DNA of 64,000 nt from Paenibacillus aestuarii (GCF_027789125.1 NZ_JAQFVF010000080.1:62001-126000), one strand, 5' to 3'. Shown: positions 37,083-46,151, numbered from the stretch's first letter. Translations and numbers: made by a program. Notes: generated by a model not told the origin, from the letters alone.

Positions 37083-38219
37083 TTAATCATTGTTCTTCGC
37101 TTTTCCTGGATCCGAAGGCATTTTGTCCAAAATATCAATGACGCCGCCTGCAATTTCAAGAGCGAACTCTTTGGTGTCTATTTCTTTGTTGGTGAGCACG
37201 ATCACTTCCATATTTTCTTTGGTATTGATAGCATTGAAGCCGAGATAGCCTGAAATTTCACCGTTGTGCCATTTCCAGTCTGAAGACTGCTTCAACTTGC
37301 TTCCATCAACCCAGCCGTAGCCGTAGCTTTCTTGCACGGGAGTCGTCATCTTTTCAAAGGATTTCTTGCTGAGCAGCTTTTCGGATGTTAGTGCCTGGTC
37401 AAATTTAAGCAAATCGCCTACTGTGGAATACAAGCCTCCAGCAGCTTCTGCATAAGACATGTCCATGAATGGTGTAGGTTTCCCTTCTGGATCTCCCCCA
37501 ACCGCATGATTGCGAACAATAGGCTCATTAATGTCTACGCCGGATCTCGTCATATTCGCCGGTTTGATGATGTGTTCATTCACATAATTATCCCAAGTTG
37601 TGTGAGACACTTGTTCAATGATTAGTCCTAGCAAGTGATAACCAATATTGGAATAACTATACTTTGTTCCCGGATCAGAATTAAGCTTTTCTGCTGCCCG
37701 TTTACCTACTTCCAGCATTTTTGCTGAGGAATAATACGCGGCTGGCTCTTTGCCCAATTCCTCTAAAAACGCTTCATCGCCAATTCCGGATGTATGAGAC
37801 AACAGTTGATGTACAGTGATTTTATCCCCGGATGGGAAGTCAGGAAAAAATTTGTTGATCGGATCATCAAGGTTTAATTTGCCCTGCTCAACAAGCTGCA
37901 TCACGGCAACAGCCGTAACTGATTTAGAGACAGATCCGATGCGAAATATCGTTTCGGAGTCGTTTTTTGTATGTGTAGTAAAATTAGACTCACCAAAACC
38001 TTTCGACATGAAGACCTTTCCGTCTTTCGCTACGAGAACGGTGCCGTTAAATTTTTTGCTTTGCAACAACTCATCGATTTGCTTGCTTATTTGTTTATCA
38101 TGGCTGTCTGCGACAACCGATGGCGTCGGTGCTTTCGCAGACACGTTTATCGTTTGAGTCACACCAATAGCACCCAAAGCTAAAGCAGAAATCGTTAGAG
38201 TAGCGATAATTTTTTTCAT
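37083..38219 (-). CDS. Secreted serine hydrolase (beta-lactamase / S12 family)
   Basis: 378 residues with a signal peptide (about 1-29, ending VSAKA). Class C-type catalytic motifs: SVSK (Ser96, Lys99), YSN near residue 190, and a WHNGEISG region in place of the KTG box. The family includes D,D-carboxypeptidases, esterases and D-amino acid peptidases; a true beta-lactamase role cannot be claimed. Monocistronic, with its own terminator. A broken relative of its C-terminal third lies at 43417. Confidence 0.82.
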   Translation of the reverse strand: MKKIIATLTISALALGAIGVTQTINVSAKAPTPSVVADSHDKQISKQIDELLQSKKFNGTVLVAKDGKVFMSKGFGESNFTTHTKNDSETIFRIGSVSKSVTAVAVMQLVEQGKLNLDDPINKFFPDFPSGDKITVHQLLSHTSGIGDEAFLEELGKEPAAYYSSAKMLEVGKRAAEKLNSDPGTKYSYSNIGYHLLGLIIEQVSHTTWDNYVNEHIIKPANMTRSGVDINEPIVRNHAVGGDPEGKPTPFMDMSYAEAAGGLYSTVGDLLKFDQALTSEKLLSKKSFEKMTTPVQESYGYGWVDGSKLKQSSDWKWHNGEISGYLGFNAINTKENMEVIVLTNKEIDTKEFALEIAGGVIDILDKMPSDPGKAKNND

Positions 38220-38818
38220 GGTTTATTACCTCCAAAGTATATGTTTGTTTGCGAGTTGGTTATTTGGATACAGGTAAACCTTTTTCTCCAATTGTGATAT
38301 CTCCACTTGAAAGTATATATCGATATGATTCCAATAAATTTTGGAGAAGTTGTATTAATATAAATGTTTAGCCAGTTGGTCTTTTACCCAAATCATCTGA
38401 CCCATCGTTCCTGTTGCGACGAGATTTTCCAAATAAAGCTGCTGATTGCTCTTCTCTATTGAAGTACCTTTAAGATGGTCTGCAAGTTCAGTTACTCTAG
38501 AAGCGATGTGTATTTGCTGACATCTCGATAAGATCCAAATGACCAAAGATATCTGTCTTCCTCCCCCCTTTGCTATTGGTGGATTGCTAGTATCAATGTT
38601 TGAGGTGACTAAGTTGTCCTCTGTAAATATACAATTATTTAGTTAACCGAACAACTAGACCTAAGTCTAGTTAGTGTAAATCTAGTTAATCTGAGAGCAT
38701 AAATAAAATAAGCTTAGATATTCCCTGCCATCCGTCGGGGAACGAGGTCAAGTTCTTGTCATTCGGCTTTAATAAGAACTTGACACATTAATATAAAAAA
38801 CCGCAATTTATGCGGCCT
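38220..38818. other. Intergenic region, one doubtful small frame
   Basis: Promoter side of the serine hydrolase. A 63-codon minus-strand frame (38355-38546, TTG start, a GGGAGG stretch upstream) reads RVTELADHLKGTSIEKSNQQ and ends QLAKHLY. It looks protein-like but I do not recognise it; it may be a relic. Two repeat copies (38748-38761 inverted, 38774-38784) follow. Confidence 0.35.
38748..38761 (-). repeat. Dispersed repeat copy 2, inverted
   Basis: TCAAGTTCTTGTCA is the reverse complement of the first 14 bases of the repeat at 36859. A partial direct copy follows 12 bases on, making a small inverted pair. Confidence 0.65.
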
Positions 38819-39121
38819 TTAATGAGATAATGTACTTGTCGCGGTATACACCGCTACATGCAATGGCGTCCAGCCACTCAAAACTCTTAGAATTTATATC
38901 CGCTCCGTTCTGAAGCAAGAACTTTATTACCTCTTATTGCTCATTTTCTACAGCTATATTTAGTAAAGAACGACCACTATTTATACACTCATAATTTGCA
39001 TTAATACCCCTTGAATAAAGGGATTTTACGCACTCGATATCACCATTCGCGACTCCTCTAAATGTAGTAACTTTTTAAAAGTCACATTATTTTCACTAGT
39101 CAACGAAATAAGGGAAGACAT
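38819..39121 (-). pseudogene. Ankyrin-repeat protein gene, decayed
   Basis: Minus-strand pieces read, in order: MSSLISLTSENNVTFKKLLH (ATG at 39121), frameshift, RGVANGDIECVKSLYSRGIN, SGRSLLNIAVENEQ then an in-frame stop, EVIKFLLQNGADINSKS, frameshift, SGWTPLHVAVYTATSTL and stop. The GADIN and GWTPLHVAV motifs are ankyrin-repeat hallmarks. At least two frameshifts and one stop break it. Confidence 0.75.
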
Positions 39122-39184
39122 ATTGGGTATGATAAATAAGAGCTTATTTGCGTTAAAATTAATCATCCTGCTTGGATTCGGTCC

Positions 39185-39222
39185 TGACAAGAACTTGATG
39201 GCATAACTAGCAAGAACTTGAT
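39185..39222 (+). repeat. Dispersed repeat copies 4 and 5
   Basis: TGACAAGAACTTGATG at 39185-39200 is identical to the copy at 36859. A shorter copy CAAGAACTTGAT follows at 39211-39222. Confidence 0.7.
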
Positions 39223-39227
39223 CTCAT

Positions 39228-39522
39228 CTACACCAGATTCGATTTTTCGGACGAAAAGAATATATATCCTTTGGAAAATGAGAAATCTTCGCCTTGCAAT
39301 ATCGCTTTTACGTCAACAAGATGCTTCATAGATAAACCAAGTGCAGACCTGACCTTCCCGCTAAGTATCTGCATTAAAAAGACTTTCATACGCCCGTCAT
39401 TCAATACGATAATTGATTTGTTGTAACATGGTCGGTATTATCCCCGGTTCCTCATTTGTCAAGAATAATTTCTTTAGTATATTCTCATCGTTTTCTAATA
39501 AACAAGCCGCTTCCCCGTCCAG
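39228..39522 (-). pseudogene. Frameshifted remnant of an unknown gene
   Basis: Minus-strand reading gives LDGEAACLLENDENILKKLF, then EEPGIIPTMLQQINYRIE, then after a frameshift NDGRMKVFLMQILSGKVRSA and GYIFFSSEKSNLV with a stop at 39228. The two frames read as one protein broken near 39400. I do not recognise the family. Confidence 0.4.
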
Positions 39523-39627
39523 CTAACGGTTTCCGTCACCCCTAGCAATTATTAGGAGATCTCAGCTGTGCTACACTAGGTTCCAGATACGGATAAGCCG
39601 TACACAACCTTAAGGAGGGGAACAACT

Positions 39628-40140
39628 ATGATGAAATTACATCAAGTATGGAGTAAGCGCTTGGCTATCTTGGCACTAGGGACAACCATCGCCATCTCAG
39701 GTGGTGTTATCAGTAGCCCTCAGCTTACTAAGGCTGATACGATATCCGCTTCCGCAACTTCGACTTCATCTAAAGCCAATGCCATTATTGCATTCGGCAA
39801 AAAATATTTAGGTACACCTTATAAATTTGGTGCCAAAGTCGGTCAGACCCGCAATTTCGATTGCTCGACATTAACGAAATACATCTATGGCAAATACGGC
39901 GTCAGCTTGCCGCGTACCGCAGCGCAGCAGTCCAAAGTAGGCCGTCACGTATCGAAGAGCAACTGGCAGAAGGGCGATCTTCTCTTCTTCTCCGTACCGG
40001 GCCGACCAGGTGTAGGACATGTTGGTGTTTACATCGGCAACAACCAGATGCTGAATACGTACGGAGCCGGTGGCGTAAAAATTACGAAACTGAACTCGTA
40101 TTGGAACTCGCACTATATCACAGCCCGACGCGTCCTGTAA
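39628..40140 (+). CDS. Secreted NlpC/P60 cell-wall peptidase
   Basis: 170 residues; ATG at 39628 follows AAGGAGGGG. Signal peptide about 1-36 (ends TKA-D). The rest is a single NlpC/P60 domain with catalytic Cys in NFDCSTLTKYI and His in GVGHVGVYIG. Such enzymes cut the gamma-D-Glu to diamino acid bond in peptidoglycan stem peptides. There are no binding modules (SH3, LysM), so it is a minimal enzyme. Stand-alone gene with its own terminator. Confidence 0.9.
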   Translation: MMKLHQVWSKRLAILALGTTIAISGGVISSPQLTKADTISASATSTSSKANAIIAFGKKYLGTPYKFGAKVGQTRNFDCSTLTKYIYGKYGVSLPRTAAQQSKVGRHVSKSNWQKGDLLFFSVPGRPGVGHVGVYIGNNQMLNTYGAGGVKITKLNSYWNSHYITARRVL

Positions 40141-40152
40141 TTGGCAGGCTTA

Positions 40153-40199
40153 ATGAAAAAAGAACTGTTCATCTCTTGCAGATGAATAGTTCTTTTTAG
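40153..40199 (+). terminator. Terminator after the NlpC/P60 gene
   Basis: AAAAAGAACTGTTCATC (to 40172) pairs with GATGAATAGTTCTTTTT (40181-40197) with small mismatches; a T run closes it. Confidence 0.8.
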
Positions 40200-40366
40200 T
40201 ACAGCCAGAATAAAAGTGATTTCTTCACGGTTTATTGTAAAATCCCCGATTTTACAGGGATCTGAAAGCACTCATGTTTGTGTCGCCGGACACGTTTGTA
40301 TTTATCTTAAATAGCTATGAGAGAGCAATTCTTGGAGTGCAAAATAAGGTTTTATTCCGGTTTCCG

Positions 40367-41011
40367 TTACATCCAATCTTTCACATGAATGTCCCTGATC
40401 GATCGTACAATCATGTCCGCGTTTGAAAGATCCTGATTTCCGGAATTCGGATTCTGAAAACCTATGCACTTCATTCCAGCAGCTTTAGCGGCCTTCACGC
40501 CATGGCCCGAATCCTCAATCACTAGGCAATGCTCTGGGGAAACTCCAAGCAAGCTAGCTGCTTTCAAAAAAATATCCGGATCAGGTTTGCCCTTCTCCAC
40601 TTCATAACCGCTAATGATACAATCAAAATTAGAAGCAATTCCGAGTTTATCCAGTACTGCTTCAATAAAGGCTCGGGACGACGAAGAAGCGAGTCCAATC
40701 TGAATATGATGATCCGATATAGATTGAATCAAATCTACGATACCGTCAATAGCAAAAGCATCCTTCTCCCTCAACAGGGAGATCTTATGGTTCAACTGCA
40801 TACTAAGCAGCTCTGGAAGCGAGGTCTTCAAGCCATATTTTAAGATTATTTGGGTTAGCATATCCGGGTCTCTCATTCCTACATAGACCTCGAGATCTGC
40901 GACGCTCATTTCAATCCCAAACGTCTTCATAAGAAGCTGATCAGAACGGAAATGAAGCGGCTCACTGTCGATAATAACTCCATCCATATCGAATAAAACG
41001 GCTTTCAGCAT
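40367..41011 (-). CDS. HAD-superfamily phosphatase (beta-phosphoglucomutase-like)
   Basis: 214 residues from the ATG at 41011 (GAGG upstream); the longest frame begins at 41041. HAD motifs: FDMDGV (nucleophile Asp8, acid/base Asp10), GLASSSSRAF, GKPDPDIF with conserved Lys, and VIEDSGHGV. A cap domain lies between motifs I and II (about 17-80). Relatives act on sugar phosphates such as beta-glucose 1-phosphate or 2-deoxyglucose 6-phosphate. Exact substrate unknown. Confidence 0.85.
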   Translation of the reverse strand: MLKAVLFDMDGVIIDSEPLHFRSDQLLMKTFGIEMSVADLEVYVGMRDPDMLTQIILKYGLKTSLPELLSMQLNHKISLLREKDAFAIDGIVDLIQSISDHHIQIGLASSSSRAFIEAVLDKLGIASNFDCIISGYEVEKGKPDPDIFLKAASLLGVSPEHCLVIEDSGHGVKAAKAAGMKCIGFQNPNSGNQDLSNADMIVRSIRDIHVKDWM

Positions 41012-41083
41012 CAAATCATTCCTCATCTTATACATAGTCAAGTAATAGTTCTGCTTTCAGTATAGCATTAATCAAAATAAAGG

Positions 41084-41425
41084 CTAATCTCCAAAAGAAG
41101 TGTGATCATATAGTTCTCCAATTTTGTCGTTCAACTCATCCAATCGAACAAAACGGTCTGTTCGTAAATACTCCCTGTGATGATTCATAAAGAGCATGGT
41201 TGGGACTGAAAATACTAAAAAGTTAGCTGCTACTTCTTCGATCTGGTCAGCATTAATGTGCCCCAATTGAATATTAGGATATTTCAGTAGTAAATTTTGC
41301 AATTTCGGTAGTAGCGCATGGCACACCGAACATTCCGGTCTGGATATATATAAGAAACTTAGCTCATTCTTATCAAGAAATGTTTCTATCTCATCCATCG
41401 AGATCAATTCATACATTTCTTTCAT
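41084..41425 (-). CDS. Thioredoxin-family protein (CSVC active site)
   Basis: 113 residues. The thioredoxin fold is suggested by FLYISRPECSVCHALLPKL (Cys32 and Cys35) and a cis-Pro loop in FSVPTMLFM. The active site CSVC differs from the WCGPC of true thioredoxin. GGAGGTGA precedes the ATG. Cytoplasmic, no signal. Likely a YtpP-like thiol-disulfide protein. Stand-alone. Confidence 0.82.
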   Translation of the reverse strand: MKEMYELISMDEIETFLDKNELSFLYISRPECSVCHALLPKLQNLLLKYPNIQLGHINADQIEEVAANFLVFSVPTMLFMNHHREYLRTDRFVRLDELNDKIGELYDHTSFGD

Positions 41426-41812
41426 ACTGTCACCTCCAGACGCCTCGCATCATCTCTTCTTCTCTTAATTTGTATTTTACGACTTTTACTTAATTGCTGT
41501 GTTTATTTTATCTTTTCCTCCATTTTCCAAAACAATTCAGTGATATCGAGTTACTACAACAAAGAACGCACCTAGAAAGAAACTTCGATCTCTTAAGACT
41601 GGTAAGGGATCGCTGCATATGTATTGCAAAGCTTCGAGTTTACTATGGCATCGTACCTAATCTAAATTAAATCTCATACAGTTCCAAAGGAACTGGCTCC
41701 TTCTACATAAAAACAAGCATGCCTCATCCATAACATCGTCACAGAAGGAGCATGCCTGCATCTTAAATCAAAATTAGGATGTAACAAGGCATTTATAAAT
41801 TCAGGTAGTTAT
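41426..41812. other. Intergenic region
   Basis: About 390 bases holding the promoter of the thioredoxin-like gene and the terminator of the SLH gene. Nothing else seen. Confidence 0.6.
41709..41758 (-). terminator. Possible terminator after the SLH gene
   Basis: CAAGCATGC (41714-41722) and GCATGCCTG (41750-41758) can pair with one G-T pair; TTTTTATG follows on the minus strand. The loop is long. Confidence 0.5.
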
Positions 41813-43168
41813 TCAACGAGCACCCATAGGTACATCAGATTTTGGCGAGTAAATACTGATATAATCAACATACGGATCTGTATTTACTTGATCAGGAGTC
41901 GCAACAATGATTTTTAATTGGAAGTCACCCATGTTGTAGACAAGTGTTTCTTTATTGTCATTTTGCTTAGTCTGATCAGGGTTACCCCAAGTTTGTTTGA
42001 TTTCTGAAACAGTCAATTTTGTAATATCTCGTAACGGATCTACTGTAGACCCGAACGCTCTGATTTCTGAAAGAACTTCACCTGTGCCAACTACAAAAGT
42101 AAAACTACCACTTCCCATACCTCTAGAGTAGCTTTCGGAATATTCCCCTTCTTGGTTCCTTGTGTCCGCTATTCCCCATTTTTGATGCACTTCATCAATC
42201 AGTGTAGTTCCTACAACAAATTCGCTCCCTGGCACTTTACCTTGGTTCGCCAATTGCTTTATTTGCATGAGCATAGCTGCATGATCAGGATCACCAGAAA
42301 CTGTTCCTGGATCAACAACGACTCCGGCATTTTGCAAACGATCTAACAAGGTCGCTGCTTCTGCACGAGACAATGTGTTTTGAGGATTGAAGTGTCCTTG
42401 ACCATCGCCTTGGATGATTTTGTTTTGTACCGCAGTTGCGACATAAGGCCGAAGCGCTGCAGAAATGCTGTCAGCATCAGTAAACTGTGTATGCAAAAGT
42501 TGGTCAGCAGAGACTGCATCAAGTAATTGAAGCGACGGCGTCTCTTTCTTTAAAATTTTAACCAAAGTTACAGTTACGTCTTCTCTTTTTGCTCCTTGAG
42601 CTGGAAGGAAGTCTAATCCGCCATTAATATCGACATAAGAGTCAAAGTAGGCTTTTGTTGCTTCCACAAAGTTAAATGACCAACGAGTAGGAGGGACATC
42701 TTTAAAGTCTTGCGTCGTTGATGTATTTTTCAAATTAAACATTCTTGCAACCATTACTGAAAATTCCTCACGTGTCACGTGATTTTCCGGTTTGAAATGA
42801 TGGTTCTCATCACCCTCCAGGATACCTTTAGCAATAAGCTCTTTAATGTATTTCTCCGCCCAGTGACCTGCAATATCGTCCAAGTCAATCTTCTTTCCGC
42901 CCGCAGTATTTACATATTGTCCGGAATCGTTGACTTCCTTTCTATCGCCAATGATTCCGCCTGACGTATTTACGTATTGTCCAGAATTATTAACTTCCTT
43001 TCTATCGCCAATGATTCCCCCTGCAGTATTTACTTGCTGACCTTGTTCATTGGTTTGATATTTCTCGCCGTTTATAAAACCGTCTGTGCTTGCGGCGAAA
43101 GCATGTGGAGCACTAGCTAAAATAAAGGTACTCAGAACTGCTGCTTTAATAAGTTTCAAATGTTTCAT
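41813..43168 (-). CDS. S-layer-homology protein with YjgB-like C-terminal domain
   Basis: 451 residues. Signal peptide about 1-25 (ends AFAAS). Residues about 42-90 are a 20-residue tandem repeat (VNTAGGIIGDRKEVNNSGQY, two full copies and a partial). Three SLH domains follow (about 97-290: IAGHWAEKYIKELIAKGILEG, VPPTRWSFNFVEATKAYFDS, YVATAVQNKIIQGDGQGHF), which anchor proteins to pyruvylated wall polymers. The C-terminal part (about 300-445: VVGTTLIDEVHQKWG, LTVSEIKQTWGNPDQ) resembles YjgB/DUF4309. Role unknown; surface-exposed. Confidence 0.82.
   Translation of the reverse strand: MKHLKLIKAAVLSTFILASAPHAFAASTDGFINGEKYQTNEQGQQVNTAGGIIGDRKEVNNSGQYVNTSGGIIGDRKEVNDSGQYVNTAGGKKIDLDDIAGHWAEKYIKELIAKGILEGDENHHFKPENHVTREEFSVMVARMFNLKNTSTTQDFKDVPPTRWSFNFVEATKAYFDSYVDINGGLDFLPAQGAKREDVTVTLVKILKKETPSLQLLDAVSADQLLHTQFTDADSISAALRPYVATAVQNKIIQGDGQGHFNPQNTLSRAEAATLLDRLQNAGVVVDPGTVSGDPDHAAMLMQIKQLANQGKVPGSEFVVGTTLIDEVHQKWGIADTRNQEGEYSESYSRGMGSGSFTFVVGTGEVLSEIRAFGSTVDPLRDITKLTVSEIKQTWGNPDQTKQNDNKETLVYNMGDFQLKIIVATPDQVNTDPYVDYISIYSPKSDVPMGAR
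42934..43060 (-). repeat. 60-bp tandem repeat inside the SLH gene
   Basis: Two nearly identical 60-base units plus a partial one encode the 20-residue repeat in the SLH protein. Differences are a few bases, suggesting recent duplication. Confidence 0.7.
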
Positions 43169-43416
43169 CTTATTGCCTCCTGAAATATTTTATTTAACAA
43201 CTATATAACGATGTAGATCGAGAAAATGTTGCACAACTAGTTAACCAGTTATTCAATAAACTAAACATTATGAATCAATACTTAATACGGCCTGCTCAAA
43301 AAGGTTAGTTAAGGTTAAGAAGGTTGACCAATGCGGTTATCTCCAGATATTACCGTGATTAATACCCCAGATAAAGTCATTTATCACTTTGGGATTTCCC
43401 TGGAACCAATAGTTCG

Positions 43417-43680
43417 TTAGCGAATATATCCGGGACCCCTTCCGAAATCTTTAGGGTCGATATCTTTGTTTGTTAGCAAGATGACTTGCATGTTTTCTTT
43501 GATATTGGAGGCATTAAAGGCGTGAAAGCCCGGAATATCACCTTGGTGGAATTTCCAATTCGAAGATTCCTTCAGCTTGGCTCCGTCAACCCAGCCGTAG
43601 CCTTCTTTCACAGGATCCTCACTTACTTGATCAACTCGAACTGCTCGCGTTTCTGTAATACCCTTAATCGGCTTCTCCAT
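43417..43680 (-). pseudogene. C-terminal fragment of a serine hydrolase
   Basis: 87 codons that track the end of the serine hydrolase at 37083: EGYGWVDGAKLKESSNWKFH against YGYGWVDGSKLKQSSDWKWH, then MQVILLTNKDIDPKDF against MEVIVLTNKEIDTKEF. The catalytic Ser-x-x-Lys and YSN regions are missing and the end is altered. A relic of a second copy. Confidence 0.75.
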
Positions 43681-44053
43681 ATAGTGCTGAAAATCGGGGA
43701 TTTTTCTTATTTGTCTGTTCTTAAACAGTCAAACGATTCCTTTACCCGGCCTTGGACTAGGACTTTCGATGAGCGTCCGTTATCGCGTCGAGGAACAGCA
43801 TTTTCTCTTTGGAGCACTTGCTGGCCAAATGCAGGCCTGGGATCCAGAATACAAACGCGTAACCCTTCATCTGCAGCCGGTCTTGCCAAATAGGACGTTT
43901 GACTCCTCTTTTCCTACATGCTGTCAGGTAGTTCGGGAGAGTGTATAAGTGCATGCCGACAGCGTCAACAAGATAATAATTACAAAATGAAAATCAAAAA
44001 TATTGGAAATGCTAATTTTATACAAATTCTTATATGAAAAATGAGGGATAGGA
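43681..44053. other. Region with unrecognised frames upstream of DedA
   Basis: Minus-strand frame 43757-43954 reads MHLYTLPNYLTACRKRGVKR then PIWQDRLQMKGYAF and ends at HRKS; a second frame (43707-43889) overlaps it. It could be a transposase or other relic but I recognise no family. The right end holds the dedA promoter. Confidence 0.3.
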
Positions 44054-44653
44054 ATGGTTCATCTTGGCTGGCTTATAGCACGCTATGGCTATATTGGCAT
44101 TTTTTCAGCATTAGCGCTTGGAATTGTGGGGTTACCTGTACCGGACGAAGTACTTTTGACCTATGTAGGATACAAAGTACTCCAAGGGAAGATGATATAT
44201 CTTCTTGTATTAGTCAGTGCTCTTTTAGGTACAACTACAGGAATTACAATAAGTTACGTTATCGGTCTGAAATTAGGGCTGCCATTTCTTAAGAAATTCG
44301 GACCCAAAATACATATCTCGCATGAACGAATTGAATACACGCAAAATCTTTTCAAAAAATATGGAAACGTTGTACTGATTGTTGGTTATTTTATTCCTGG
44401 GATTCGGCATCTCACTGCTTATATGGCGGGAATCTCGCACATGAACTTTCGAAAATTTATAATATTCGCCTATAGCGGTGCATTTTTATGGAGTATTACG
44501 TTCATTAGCCTGGGGCATGAATTGGGTAAACGGTGGTATATAGTCGAAAAATACATGCACCGATACGGGTACTTTGGTTTTGCAGCAATAGTACTCTTGT
44601 TTTTAGCGGCATTTGCTTTTTTAAAATTTAAGCGTACGAAAGCAAAGGTATAA
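44054..44653 (+). CDS. DedA-family membrane protein
   Basis: 199 residues with about five membrane segments. DedA hallmarks: GIVGLPVPDEVLLTYVG, the central FKKYGNVVLIVGYFIPGIRH (conserved Phe/Arg-rich motif) and AGISHMNFRKFIIFAYSGAF. DedA proteins are membrane transporters; relatives recycle undecaprenyl phosphate or flip lipids and support membrane potential. Start at 44054 with a GGATAGGA site. Stand-alone gene facing the convergent thioredoxin gene. Confidence 0.88.
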   Translation: MVHLGWLIARYGYIGIFSALALGIVGLPVPDEVLLTYVGYKVLQGKMIYLLVLVSALLGTTTGITISYVIGLKLGLPFLKKFGPKIHISHERIEYTQNLFKKYGNVVLIVGYFIPGIRHLTAYMAGISHMNFRKFIIFAYSGAFLWSITFISLGHELGKRWYIVEKYMHRYGYFGFAAIVLLFLAAFAFLKFKRTKAKV

Positions 44654-45044
44654 TTGTTTAAGTTCAGTTCAAAAGGAGCTCCATCACCACACAGGCCTCC
44701 GTCACAGAGGATTCTGCTCAGCCTCCGTTCTTTTCCCGCTCCATAAATTGATTCTCCCTTGTTACAATTATGATAGGTGATAGCTATGTATATAGCCCCA
44801 ATTTGAAACAATTCTCAGGTTCTGCAGCAAGTTTCAGAACGCTAAAAGATTTAATTTGATGTTATTTGCAAGTAAATATTAAAAAGACTGCAATCCCCCT
44901 TCCTTCTCCGGGTGACTACAGTCTTTTTGTATTATTTCCCTTTGAATAACACTGTCTTTGTGCTCGTTTCTATCCTTTGAAAGTGCATTTATAGGCTTCT
45001 TTTAAATACATATGAGCTTCCACTGATGTCCTGTTCACACGGCT
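44654..45044. other. Convergent intergenic region
   Basis: About 390 bases between dedA and trxA ends. A strong bidirectional hairpin at 44881-44928; GC-rich inverted pieces at 44680-44740 (CCTCCGT/AGAGG) may be another. No gene seen. Confidence 0.55.
44881..44928. terminator. Bidirectional terminator between dedA and trxA
   Basis: AAAAAGACTG (44881-44890) is exactly inverted in CAGTCTTTTT (44919-44928), giving T runs on either strand. Confidence 0.8.
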
Positions 45045-45377
45045 TTAACAAGTATCACCAATGGACAAATACTGATCTAGTTTTTCACGAAGAAAGCTTT
45101 TGCTTTGCAAGCCAACCATAGTTTCTACAACATAACCATCTTTAAAAATCATCAATGTTGGAATGCTTTTTACCCCATAGGTTGAAGCGATCTCTGATTC
45201 CTCATCAATATTTATTTTCGCAACGGAAGCCGAATGTTTCATTTCTCCAGCCAATTCTTCAACGATAGGCAGCTGACTCTGACATGGCCCGCACCAAGTT
45301 GCATAAAAGTCAACGAGTGTAACACCATGTTCAACTTGACTGCGAAACGTTTCTTTAGTTAATGTCAAAGTGTCCAT
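45045..45377 (-). CDS. trxA: Thioredoxin
   Basis: 110 residues with the classical active site WCGPC (28-32), preceding VDFYATW strand and cis-Pro in SIPTLMIFKDG. AAAGGAG precedes the ATG. A cytoplasmic disulfide reductase. It is probably an accessory copy, since it stands alone here in an accessory region; the main trxA usually lies elsewhere in these genomes. Confidence 0.9.
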   Translation of the reverse strand: MDTLTLTKETFRSQVEHGVTLVDFYATWCGPCQSQLPIVEELAGEMKHSASVAKINIDEESEIASTYGVKSIPTLMIFKDGYVVETMVGLQSKSFLREKLDQYLSIGDTC

Positions 45378-45526
45378 TTGGCTTTTCTCCTTTATCTTTT
45401 TGCTAATATTTTATCTCGAATTCAGACTTAAGGGCTGATATCGATAAGTGTAGCAATAAGTATTTTCATTATGTTTGAAACCAGATTATTTCCGTTAATT
45501 AATCACAGTAACAAGACTATAAAAAA

Positions 45527-45964
45527 TCAAGCCAATATTAATTCGGTACGGTTCATTACTTGAGTAATTGTATACTGACGCAAGATATTTATCGTTTCCT
45601 TTTCAACTTCACACAAAATTTTTTCAAGTTCACTAAACAGATTCTCATCCATTTTGCCGAGAGCTAGTTCAACCTCTTGTTCTACGAAGAAATTATTTAT
45701 TGCAGAATAAACTTCACCTAAAGTTATTTCGTCCGCAGGCTTCCTCAAGAAGTATCCTCCGTCTCGGCCCAGTTTTGATTCGACGATACCTGCACTAGTC
45801 AACGCTTGCATCACTCGACGAACTACAACAGAGTGAGCCTTGATTAAACTTGCAATGCTAGAACTTGTCATTAAGCATTCGCTTTTGGCCAACCTTATAA
45901 GAACATGGACAGCAACCTTAAGCCGAGGAGGTCCAATATTTACTCTTAGGTTCGTTGTGCTCAT
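45527..45964 (-). CDS. Rrf2-family transcription regulator
   Basis: 145 residues from the ATG at 45964 (AAGGTGAT upstream). N-terminal winged helix (LKVAVHVLIRLAKS, SSSIASLIKAHSVVVRRVMQ, LGRDGGYFLRKPADEITLGE) as in Rrf2/YwnA. The three closely spaced cysteines that bind an iron-sulfur cluster in IscR/NsrR are absent, so it is likely a cluster-free YwnA-like thiol or stress regulator. The nearby thioredoxin gene is a possible target. Confidence 0.83.
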   Translation of the reverse strand: MSTTNLRVNIGPPRLKVAVHVLIRLAKSECLMTSSSIASLIKAHSVVVRRVMQALTSAGIVESKLGRDGGYFLRKPADEITLGEVYSAINNFFVEQEVELALGKMDENLFSELEKILCEVEKETINILRQYTITQVMNRTELILA

Positions 45965-46125
45965 TGTAATCACCTTATGTTTTATTACTGTAATTCCAAT
46001 TTACTTGCCTTAGTTACTTTTAGCTCTCCTAGATTTTTTATACATCTTAACAAATATATAATCATTCGGTTAACTAGTCAACTGTATATCAGTCTAGTTG
46101 ATTGAATTTCGAGATTAGCTGGATT

Positions 46126-46151
46126 TAAAAAGCCGTGCTATTACGCGGCCC
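46126..46151 (-). terminator. Terminator of the large catabolic operon
   Basis: GCCG (46132-46135) pairs with CGGC (46146-46149) with extra G-C contacts; TTTTTAAA follows on the minus strand. It lies 10 bases after the last gene of the leftward operon. Confidence 0.6.

Noticed and set aside
39480..39627. A ydaO-type (c-di-AMP) riboswitch upstream of the NlpC/P60 gene
   Set aside because: Such genes often carry one, but the conserved ydaO blocks were not found on the plus strand; part of the region reads as a decayed gene on the other strand.
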